Shown here: piece by piece, positions 29,420-39,361 of the stretch
Numbering within the stretch: the first letter of the stretch is position 1
Layout of the letters: every line of letters begins with the position of its first letter
Translations under genes and position numbers: made by a program
The notes under the pieces: model-generated
Databases searched by the model: none
Told to the model about the DNA's origin: nothing
What the model saw: the letters and a program-made list of their open reading frames with translations, nothing else
Source: Beta vulgaris subsp. vulgaris
Taxonomy: Eukaryota > Streptophyta > Magnoliopsida > Caryophyllales > Amaranthaceae
Length of the DNA stretch: 64,000 nt
Direction of reading: 5' to 3'
NCBI RefSeq assembly: GCF_026745355.1
Contig: NC_079206.1
Coordinates: 22,127,399 to 22,191,398 of the forward strand

Positions 29420-32400
29420 CCAGTGCTCGCTACGCGGGGCCTGCATAAACTGAGACAAAACATGGACCGAGTAGGCTAAATCAGGACGGGTAACAACCAA
29501 GTAAATGAGGCGACCCACAAGACGAAGATAAGCAGCAGGATCAGACAGTAAAGGACCAAAAGCGAGAGCCAACTGATGATGTTGCTCAATAGGAAACCCA
29601 CTCGGTTTAGAGCCTAACAAACCTGTCTCAGAGATGATATCGAGAGTGTACTTGCGCTGACAAAGAAAGATACCAGAAGAACTGCGAGCCACCTCAATAC
29701 CAAGAAAATACTTGAGCGGACCCAAATCTTTCATCTTAAAACAATCAGACAAATAAGCTTTGAAGGACGAAAGAGCAGCGGAATCGTTACCAGAAATAAT
29801 AATGTTGTCGACATAAACGAGCACATTGAGCTGAACAGACTGTCGAGTGTAAGTGAAGAGAGAATGATCCGAGTAAGACTGAAGAAAACCATAATCCCTC
29901 AAAGCAGTAACCAGTTTAGCGAACCAACAACGAAGAGCTTGTTTCAAGCCATAGAGAGATTTGCGGAGTCGGCAGACAAGCTTGGGATTGGAAGAAGCAA
30001 AGCCAGGAGGAAGTTTCATATAAACTTCTTCCTCCAAGTCACCATGAAGAAAAGCATTGTGAACGTCCATCTGATGAAGTTCCCAATTCTTAGAGGCTGC
30101 AATAGCTAAGAAAGCCCAAACAGTAGTCATTTTAGCCACGGGAGCAAAAGTCTCTGTATAATCAATACCAGCCTCCTGATGATTCCCAAACACAACCAAC
30201 CGAGATTTGAGGCGCTCAACCTCACCTGTAGATAGAAACTTGGTGCGATAAACCCACTGGCTACCCAAAGCACGTTTTCCAGGTGGAAGTTCCTCCAATG
30301 TCCAAGTACAATTTGCCTCTAAAGCATGAATTTCGTCCTGCATGGAAGCTTTCCAACCATCACTGCGCATAGCCTCCTTGAAAGACCGAGGTTCAGAAGT
30401 AGAAACAACAGCTGCAACAAACTTCAAATAATTTGCAGAAAAATTTGTACAATTTATGTAGTGAGCTATAGGATAAGGAGTACCTGAAGAAAAAGATGGA
30501 GAGGAAGCAGGGACAGACGGGCCATCGGAGACGACAGTGTGTGTAACAAAATCTTTGAGCAAAACGGAGGGGACTTTAGTCCGTAATCCGCGGCCCAAAT
30601 CAGAAGAGGGAGCAGCAGTAGCGGACGGCCTAGGCGGCTCGGTAGAACCGGGCGAAACAGGCCGTGTGGGCCCAGACGAGCCCAGCGAAGGCATGGGAGA
30701 CACGGGAGAGCTGGGCGCAGAGGACGTGGGCTGGGCCGGTTGCATAGGAGAGGCTACGGAAGAAATTGGGCTAGAAGGGGAAGAATTTGTGGTGTCAAGG
30801 CTGGGCGAGAAAGATACGGGAGAGAGAGAGGCATTTGTGGGCTCAGAAATGGGGACATTTGTGGACTCAAGGATAGGCGCATGGTGAGGAATATTTGTGG
30901 GCTCAGAAATGGTTAAATTTGTGGGCTCAGGAATAGGCTCATGTTGTGGAATATTTATAGAAGTGGGGGGAGGCTCATGTGATGGATCAAATTCAGCAAA
31001 ATCAAGATGGACCAAATCATCATTATAAGGCACCAAAGTTTGGACATCAATATTAACATCATCAGGAGAAGCAAAGGGATATACATCCTCAAAAAATTTA
31101 ACATCCCGAGAAACGAAAAATTCTTTGTTATCAAGATCAAACAACCTCCAACCTTTCTTCCCAAAAGGATAACCAACAAAAACACATTTCCGACTACGAC
31201 TGGCAAATTTATCACCCTTAGTTTTGTGATTGTGAGCAAAACAGAGGCACCCAAAAGTACGGATAGCAGCATAAGCAGGGGGAAAATCGAAAAGGATATC
31301 AAATGGAGATTTATTTTGTAAGAGAGGGGACGGAGTGCGGTTAATTAAATGAGCTGCAGCAAGACCACTTTCCCCCCAAAAATAAATAGGAAGATTAGCT
31401 TGGAAACGAAGGGCACGACCGACATTCAATATATGTTGATGTTTGCGTTCTACTCTCCCATTTTGTTGAGGAGTAGCAACACAAGAGGTTTGAAAAATAA
31501 TGCCAGAAGCAGAGAAATAATCAAGCAAGCAATTGAATTCAGTTCCATTATCACTTTGAACAACTTTGATAGTTTGAGAAAATTGACGTTCAACCATAGC
31601 TACAAAACTCATAAACATACCAAACACCTCAGTTTTATCCTCCATCAAATAAACCCAAACCGCTCTAGAAAAATCATCAACAAGAGTAAAAAAATAACGA
31701 GCACCGCAAGATGATACATGTCTGTAAGGACCCCACAAATCACAATGAATCTTTTCAAAAATTCTACTAGCCTTACTATCACTCAAAGGAAACTTGTCTC
31801 TAGTATGCTTAGCACGAAAACAAACTTCACATGCTTTATTTGACAAACTACCCACATGACCACATAGGGGAGGAAGTAACTTCACCACTTTCTCCGAAGG
31901 ATGACCCATACGACGATGCCACAAATCAAACTCCGCAGAAGCACCGTTCACAGCCACTGAACTAAACTGAGGAACAAGAAGAACATTATGCAGAGTAATA
32001 GAATCAGATAAGCGAACCGACCCCTTTTGAGTAGCCACAACAGTGCTACCATTAGGGAGACCAACAGGGCAGGAAGAAATAGAAACCAAATCAAACATGC
32101 CAGAGATATCACCAGTAACATGATGCGTAGCACCGCTATCAATAATCCAAGAAGTGGAAAGAAACGTACCGCTAAGACGATCATCAGAAACCTTAGCAGA
32201 ACCAAATATACCAGCCAAAGCTTTCCACTGCTCAGGAGTGAAAAGAGAAGAAGAAGTGTCCACTGAAGAGCTCGACGAAAGAGAAGAAGACACGGCATTG
32301 GCCGTGGCCTTCACAGCCCCACGCCCACGGCCGAGAGAAGGCTTAGAACGAGCCTTAGAATCCATTCCTTCAGGGTAACCCACCAATTCATAACAAGTGC

Positions 32401-32767
32401 TAACGTCATGCCCATGCTTCTTACAATGAGAGCATGCCAACAAAGTCCAACAACGAGATACATCATGACCCGGCTTGTGACAATGGGAACACGGGGCTCG
32501 GTCTGGGGTGCCCCTGCCGCGGCCAGCAGCAGCTCGAACAGAAAAGTCGAGAGCAGGGGGAGCCTCGTCAAGTGACGCCTTGGCCGTGCGTACACGCTCC
32601 TCTTGCACCACTAAGTGGTACACACGGTCAAGCGAAGGGAGGGGTTCATGTGGATAGTATTTGAGTATGCAAACGGGCATAAAATTCAGAATATAAACCC
32701 ATAAGAAAATCATGTAATTTTGTGTTTCCCGACGAGCCTCATGATCGCCCCGCATGACAATTCGCAC
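29420..32767 (-). pseudogene. Copia element 1: protease-integrase-RT part of pol
   Basis: One long open frame with domains in copia order: two zinc knuckle-like CxxCxxxGHxxxxC motifs (CSHCHKPGHDVSRC, CSHCKKHGHDVSTC), protease DSGATHHVTGD, GAG-pre-integrase (LWHRRMGHPSEKV), integrase with Asp in HCDLWGPY, Asp in VQSDNGTEF and Glu in NGRVERKH, then RT (HQMDVHNAFLHGDLEE). About 45 residues usual between protease and GAG-pre are missing. In the RT active site the YVDD box reads YVDN (codon at 29806-29804), a change expected to inactivate it. The frame runs into the CACTA end after SEHWD. Confidence 0.9.
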
Positions 32768-33278
32768 AACAATTACATGTAATTAAAGGTTCATGTTTCG
32801 ACAATTCTTCCCACAACACATTCAATTTGCCATAATACGTGGAAACACTCATAGATTTGGTTTGTTCACACTTCGCAATGCTAGATTTTAGTTGATGAAT
32901 TCGGGGGCCATTAACAGTAGCAAAGCGAGTTTTAAGATGAAGCCATAATTTTCGAGCCTCATTAAACTTAGTGAGCGTACCTTTAACATCGGGATCAATG
33001 GTGTTCATCATCCAAGAGACCAACATGGCGTTGACAGTGAGCCAATCGGACTCGGTATACGGGGCGACGGGACCGGTTATAGTGCCGTCAAGAAACGCCA
33101 TCTTGCGCCTGGCTTGAAGCGCGAGACGAAGATCCCCAGCCCAATCTTCATAGTTATCGTGCCGAAGACGGGTGGGCGTGATAAAATCGCCTGGGCGATC
33201 ACCATGACTGAGAAAAAACGGGCTAGTGAGATCAATTTTGGGAGATGAAGACTCGCCGGATTCTTTGTCACCGGCCAT
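32739..33278 (-). pseudogene. Copia element 1: gag
   Basis: It starts at the first ATG after the primer-binding site (MAGDKESGES, then FFLSHGDRPGDFITPTRLRH, YEDWAGDLRLALQARRK), the usual copia gag-3 type N-terminus, and is open for 179 codons to ITCNCCANC. It then shifts frame around 32740-32640; the expected LHDFLMGLYSEFYARLHTQ lies in a different frame from the following EPLPSLDRVYHLVVQ. At least two small indels separate it from pol. Confidence 0.85.
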
Positions 33279-33340
33279 GAATGGCGGCGGAAGAGGCGAC
33301 GGTTAGAGATACGACGGCTATAGAGAAAAAAATGTTTAGG

Positions 33341-33352
33341 GCTCCGATACCA
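33341..33352 (-). promoter_or_regulatory. Primer-binding site (tRNA-iMet) of copia element 1
   Basis: On the minus strand TGGTATCGGAGC directly follows the 5' LTR, one mismatch from the canonical TGGTATCAGAGC complementary to initiator tRNA-Met. Confidence 0.9.
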
Positions 33353-33493
33353 TGTTAAGAATAATATTAGGGTTAAAAGACTTGCCTTCTCATTGATCAT
33401 ATTACAATACATATATGTGTACACAAAAGGAAACCACTATACAAGTAAATAATATCTACAAGGAAAGTTGCCTCTTAAGATATATTCCTATCA
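33353..33493 (-). repeat. 5' LTR of copia element 1
   Basis: 141 bp, matching the 3' LTR at all but one position and followed by the target duplication AAAAC. Confidence 0.95.
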
Positions 33494-33498
33494 AAAAC

Positions 33499-35200
33499 CT
33501 AGTGTCTAGCTACCACCATCATCTGGGAACTTTGTAAACCCTTTCTTGGCTCTATTACTAGTTCTAAGTTATTGTTTATGCTAAGACTTCAAATTCTCTT
33601 CAATGGAGAGTTCTTATACTTATATAATAGGTTTTATTTACTTATATATTGATTAGACAAGGTAATTAATTAATAAATCAAGGATATGTCCTTTTGACTG
33701 ATTGGCTTACTTTGTTGATTGAAAAGTGCCACTAGCTTACCTATACGCTATAGCTTGGCTTGCATTTGACCCGCAATTGGCTTAAAACCAAGGGGCTAAA
33801 TGGACTTCATGCATGTTACTAAGCATTCCTACTCTCACTATGCTTAAGACATAGGATTTGTGTATTCTTGTACATCCTTACTTATTTACTTGCCCGTCCG
33901 TATCCATGTCTACTCATTCATGTGATTTCCTGACTTTTCCAAGATAACAGATAAAGAATATGTGTAGCTATTTTTACAAGAAGCTCATGTTTAAGTTTGA
34001 TGACTTGATCTTGAGCTAGGAGACTTGGGTTGTTCGAGGTTGTATAACAATTGACGAAGGAGATCGTCAATTGTCTAACACTCGTCAAAAGTCGCAAAGG
34101 TGCGGCTGGAGAGCCGCGGGGTGCGGCTAGATCATTTGTGTTGGCTCTGTGAGCTGCTGGGCGCAACTACATAACCGCAGGGCATGGCTAGATCAGTTTT
34201 GATATGTCTTGTGGGCATGCTGAGCCACGGGGCACGCAAATGTCGAGTACAGCAGCGCGAGCTCATTAAACGCCTTATTTTCGTGTTTCCTTGGCCTCCC
34301 TTACTCATGTATTGTAAACCTAATTACATATATTCTATGTGTGGGTTAATTAGGGTTTAATAATCATCAAAACACAAGAGAGAGAAACAATAGAGAAGTT
34401 CTAAGAGAGAGAGCTTTGAGAGATTCATTGAAGAGAGTATTCAAGTGATTCACTTGCCTATTGTATTCGTGGTTCTGCTTGATCATAGTGAAAGAGTTTA
34501 TCCCTGCCCTGAAGACGTAGCTATCAAATTGATAATGAACCTCGTTAAATCTTTCGTGTTCTTTATTTATTTTTTACGTTTTATTGTTTGTTTATTCGTT
34601 TCCGTTGCAACATCATGTGTAGGCTTTCTTATCTTTCTGCTTATGAGAGTTTAAGAACTTTGTATTTTTGTTTATTGTTTTCTTCTATATATTGATTTGT
34701 TGATCGAGATATGGGCAAAGTCACGAAAGACTTTAAGTTTTTTTTTTTACTACAATCAGTTAAATTAAATCAAATTTTACACCAAAAAACAGCAAATCAA
34801 TGAACCCCTTCATAGAAGGTTATATAATTATATCTAACATGATTTGAAAGAGATATCGTAGAAACTAAAGTTCGTTAATGATCGTGGTTTGTGCTAATAC
34901 TGATTTATAAGAAGTTAATAGAGCTTGAAAATCCAACAAAATACAAAAAAGACAAATCTACCTTTACAGTTTACAATATGGGAGAAGGAGAGTTTTAGTA
35001 TGTTAATATTATAGTAAACTTGTTAAAACAATAATAGTATTTTATAAAAGTCACAATCATCTATTTCCAATTGTAGTTATCAAACTTGCATTCTCAATTT
35101 CTACACGTAATTATTAGTTGCTCGTCCTGAAAACTTGTCCTAAAATTATCACTGATAGACTAGTTAATAGTATCATATCATAGGGTCATACCAATTGCAA
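33499..35200. other. Gene-free stretch with LTR-like remnant
   Basis: No coding gene is recognised. Around 34300-34640 the order (cattaaacgcc, purine-rich gagagagaaac, then cctgccctgaagacgtagct, gaacctcgttaaatctttcg) resembles the R/U5 part of plant copia LTRs, so an old LTR fragment is likely, but neither end nor target duplication can be fixed. At 34100-34250 there are imperfect repeats of gccgcggggtgcggct type. Confidence 0.35.
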
Positions 35201-35204
35201 ACTT

Positions 35205-37020
35205 AGATGCAATGGAAGGCTAATTCTTTGTCTCAAGCTGGCCGGGCTATTATAATTCAAGCAATCTTGGATACTAAAGCTAATTATCAATGCAGTATTT
35301 CTCTCTTCCACCAACTATTCTTTCTTCTTTAGATAAATTATGTTGTAGGAAATTTTTCCTGGAATAAAGATCCCTCTTCTAAAACTCCAAATTTAATTGG
35401 GTAGGAAAAGGTATATAAACCAAAATAGTTTGGAGGTATGGGGTTAAGGAGATCAAAGATAAATAATATAGCTCTCCAATTTAAACTTTTGTGGAATTCT
35501 TGTCAATTATGAAAATCTTTGAGTTAATTTGGATACTAGGAAATATTAAAAGGATGATGATTTGTTTTCCTATAAAACAAAAGCTAATGTCTCTTAGCAA
35601 TAGAGAAAATTAATTTCTCTTGGAAATACATTTAAAAAAGCTTTATGATGGAATGTTGGGAATGGGAAAAAGATTTAATTCTGATTTGACAATTGAGTTT
35701 AATTTATCAATACTCTATCTATGACATTTGTTCTACTAGTCTGAATTTTTTTAAATGTGTCAGTTTATTTTGCAGGATCCCCAATGGGATTTGCAACATT
35801 TGTCTTAGTATGTTCCTTCTCATGTTGTCTCTGCTATTTCAAGCTTATTTATTCCTATTAGTAAGATTGATGATAAAATTTCTTGGGAAATTTCTTCTAA
35901 TGGGGGGCTATTATATTAAATCGAAGGTGAACTTCGTCAGGGTTATGGTTTGGGTCCTCGCCCTGTAGAGCGCTTCAGTTGGATTTGGAAGCTAATAGTC
36001 TTTCCTAAAATTAATTTTTTTTCTTTGAAAAATATGTCTTAATGGCTTTTTACGAAAAAGAGGTAAGAAATTAGTCATGTTTTTCTTCAATTATAGTGTT
36101 TTTTTTGTGATTATCATTCAGAAGATACAATTCATCCTTTCTCTTCAGTCCTTCTGTATTGATGTTTATGAGGAACTCTCTCTACATTGGGGATGTCCCT
36201 GTCTTCCTCCTTTTAACGAAAGTGACTCCTTTTTTGAGTATTTATCTAATCTAAAAAATGTTTGTTCTTATAACTAAATTGATCTTTATGCTATTAATTG
36301 GTGGGTTATCTGGTATGCTTGTAATAGTATTACTTTTCGTCAAGAATCCTTTTCTCCTTATAATATGAAAATTATGATTCGAGTGTTTGTGGATAACTTC
36401 GCTTTGTTTGGGGACAATTTCTCTTCTATCCCTAAAGCTCAAAGGTCTGTCAACAAAGAATACTTCCTTCGTAATAGAAAAAAATGCAACAATTGGGTAT
36501 TATTTGTGAGGTATAAAATATTACTTTGTTGCGTTTTTTTTCATGTTACGGAGGAATTAATAAGTTTGTGTAACTCTACTTCTTGGATCCCCCTTTAAAA
36601 TTTGTTAAACTTAATTTTGATGGGTCTAAATTAAAGGATGGCAAGCCTCTTATGATTTTGTCATTCGTGATGATCAGGGGAAAGGTATTCTTTGTGGAGC
36701 TAAGTCTATTTGCTCCTCTTATTCTATTCTTGTTGTTGAAGCTTGAAGTCTTCAAGAAGGGATTAGGGGTGCCCTTTCTTTAGGTTTTAAGAAATTTGGT
36801 TATCAAAGGTGATAATTTGACTGCTATTCAGTCAATAAAAAATTGTGAAGATTTGAAATTTTGAGGAGGTGTGCAGCCATGTAATTCGAGAAGCGAACAA
36901 TGTGGCGGATTGCATGACCCATCATGGTCATTCTGCTTCTAATCTCTGTTATTGATTTGATTCGTAGGATACGACTTTTTTCATTATCATCGATCCGTAA
37001 GGATCCTTTAGGGTGCTCCA
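35205..37020 (+). pseudogene. Decayed LINE (L1-type) relic
   Basis: Broken frames in order give the C-terminal RT region (WKANSLSQAGRAIIIQAI, LPPTILSSLDKLCCRKFF), a zf-RVT-like segment (ERFSWIWKLIVFPKI, near 35970) and a plant LINE RNase H (KFVKLNFDGSKLKDGK near 36600, FVIRDDQGKG in another frame, LQEGIRGALSLGFKKFG near 36740, HVIREANNVADCMTHHGHS near 36880). Stops and frameshifts are frequent and the 5' part (endonuclease, most of RT) is absent, as in a 5'-truncated old copy. The small ORFs in this interval are pieces of it. Confidence 0.75.
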
Positions 37021-37183
37021 TGATCTGGGATCCGTCTAGTTTTTTTTTTATTTTAAGAAAAGGAGCAACTTTGTACTCTCTCTATATTCTTTTATCTTTC
37101 ATACTTTGAGTTTTTTACTATGCGCGCTTGCCTATGCACTTATTTAACCTTAAACATCTTTCATTACATATTAGTAAAATTTA

Positions 37184-37462
37184 GGAAAAATTATTTTTAA
37201 TAAGTTAACCTTTGCGCGTTATTCTTAAAATAAGTCATCAATTAACTACGAATAAGTTAACCTTGTATCTACTTTCGCTATAAATAAGTTAAAATCACAA
37301 TGTCATTCTATTAAAATGTGACATGTATCATAATTTTAAAGTCATTAACTCGTTTACAACTGAAGTAAATACAATAATGTTAACTTATTCTAAGATAATA
37401 AAAAAATTGACTTATTTTAGAAGATCAACTTAAAGGTTGACTTATTAAAAACAATTTTTTGC
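37184..37462. mobile_element. Short Mutator-type MITE with 9-bp TSD
   Basis: Ends ggaaaaattatttttaataa and ttattaaaaacaattttttgc pair over about 27 bp. TAAAATTTA is present at both sides (37175-37183, 37463-37471). It is 279 bp and AT-rich, inserted in the shared MITE core (cttaaacatctttcattaca... and ...gaatattaataaaaagaaaa) seen intact at 13660-13700. Confidence 0.8.
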
Positions 37463-37626
37463 TAAAATTTAAAATGAATATTAATAAAAAGAAAAAATAC
37501 TCATCGAGTTGAATCAAACAAAACTTCACATGACTATATTTTTTTGTTATATATTATTATTATTTAGATTTAAAAATTTTATTGAATAATATCAAGATTA
37601 CAGGTGAGAATGATAAAAAAAAAGGA

Positions 37627-38792
37627 AAAATTGATTTAATCAGTCCCAACTATAGGGTTCCTGACAAAAACAGTCTCATTTTTCGTTTTTTATTGTTCAG
37701 TCCCAACTTTAAGGGGTTCTTTATGCACGTAGTCCAAGGTGATAGGTTACCTGCTAAACCTATATAAAAAAATACCCCTCATTTTCCTTTTTTTTTTTCC
37801 TTCAAATTTTTACTCTTTCTCTCTCTCACCTTCCTCCTCCCTCCACCATCCTCCCTGCCACTCTCATGCCTTCCCTCTCCCCTGTCACCCCCATCACTCC
37901 ACCTCCTCCCACACCATTTCACCTCCACCCACCCTTCTTCTACTTCCTCAATCAACTACACCATTTCAGTTTCCCATGTCCAGTTTCATAATTCCTCAAT
38001 TTTCCGGCAACTCATCATCTTCCGCCAACAACAACTGCCTCCACTCCCGACGTCTCTTTCACCATATCACCGCCAAATTTGCAGATCATATCATCAACCA
38101 TTGATCAAAATCAACTCAACACTCTAAATTTGCAATTCACATCCAAAACCGATAAATTCTTAATGTCCAAACAATATTCGTTCGATTTACAGAGAAAAAA
38201 AACGTGATAAGAAACATTGTATATATATTATTCATATGATATACCACTAATTCACATTGAACATCGAAAATTAAAAGACGAAGAAAAAATTTATGCGGAT
38301 CGAAGTTAAAGATACACAAACTCACTACCTTGATGATGCGATTGTCCTTGACAATAAGTGCAATTTTCGAGGTGTCAGGGGAGGGTTTTCGAGTAGTAGG
38401 GGAAGGGTGGTCAAGTGGTCAGGGACGAGTAGGGGAATGGGTTGTTTCGGGGTGTCAGGGGAAGGGGGAAGGTTGTGGGGGTGGTAAAGGAGGGCACAAG
38501 GAAGAAGGAAAGAGTAGAGAAGAAGAGGAGGAATTTGGTGAATGTTGTGATGCCATGGTAGAACTCTAGAAGGAGAATGTGCTGCCATGGGAGAATTGTA
38601 AATTCTAAGTTTTGTCAACTTAAAAAGTCACGTGGAGGCACGTGACTAGTGTTTACCTACATTAGCTGGTTGGTAACCTGTTAGGTCCACGCGTGCAAAG
38701 TATCCCTAAAAGTTCGGACTGGACAATAAAAAACGAAAGTTGGGGCTGTTTTTGTCAGGATGCCCAAAGTTGGGATTGATTAAATCAATTTT
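37627..38792. mobile_element. MULE-like element with long imperfect TIRs
   Basis: The left end (aaaaattgatttaatcagtc, then cctgacaaaaacagtc, tttcgttttttattgttcag) is mirrored at the right (caataaaaaacgaaagttgg, ctgtttttgtcaggatgccc, gattaaatcaatttttat). The pairing spans about 100 bp or more. The interior is C-rich on the left (37800-37940) and G-rich on the right (38370-38490). No target duplication is resolved (ataaaaaaaaagg against atacaaagg is only suggestive). No transposase is seen. Confidence 0.65.
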
Positions 38793-38807
38793 TATACAAA
38801 GGAAGTA

Positions 38808-39138
38808 CTACCTCTGTTTCAAATTAATTGTTATACTTTGACATTTTACACTATTCACAAATTGCACTTTGACCCTCGTTTGTGATTTATACGTGAATAA
38901 AAACATAGTCATGTGAGATCTTGTTAGATTCGTATTAGTATATATTTTATTAATATGTACTTTTTATAATTTTTACAAATACAAAACTAAAGATATATGT
39001 CCTCAAAGTTTTGCATTGGCATGCATGAAAAATGTAAGTGTAACAATTAATTTGAACTAAAAAACTAAAGATATATGTCCTCAAAGTTTTGCATTGACAT
39101 GCATGAAAAGTGTAAGTGTAACAATTAATTTGAAACTA
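38808..39138. mobile_element. Stowaway-type MITE upstream of SUV2, with internal duplication
   Basis: The left end CTACCTCTGTTTC lies after TA, and aattaattgttatac pairs with gtaacaattaatttgaaact at the right. Its last part (38983-39060) is tandemly duplicated with a 78-bp period (39061-39138). A relative starts at 63796. It ends about 225 bp before the SUV2 ATG, so it may lie in that promoter. Confidence 0.7.
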
Positions 39139-39361
39139 TGATTTGGTAGAAAATGTCCAATATTTTAGTGATTCGCTAATAACATATTGGAAAATTTGAC
39201 CCTCCCTCTCCCCCAAAAGGTTAAGATTACAAGAATGTCCCGCAAAGAATTCAAAATCCATCTGTGTTCAAAAACCAAAATCCCCCCTTAATATGTCCAA
39301 GTGCACTGTCCAGTGCCAGTCCAGTCTACCGTAAACATTGTGCCTCTCCCCAATTCCTCCG

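Larger units (their letters stand above)
25106..33493 (-). mobile_element. Ty1/copia retrotransposon, minus orientation, split by CACTA
   Basis: Two 141-bp LTRs (25106-25246 and 33353-33493) differ at one position and are flanked by the 5-bp duplication AAAAC (25101-25105, 33494-33498). In element orientation, a primer-binding site for initiator tRNA-Met follows the 5' LTR, a purine tract precedes the 3' LTR, and gag-protease-integrase-RT-RNase H order is typical of copia. The gag N-terminus resembles the Ale-type group. A 3.6 kb CACTA element interrupts the RT/RNase H region. Without it the element is about 4.8 kb. Confidence 0.95.

Noticed and set aside
30537..32664. Plus-strand frames across copia element 1
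   Set aside because: Antisense shadows of the long minus-strand pol frame.
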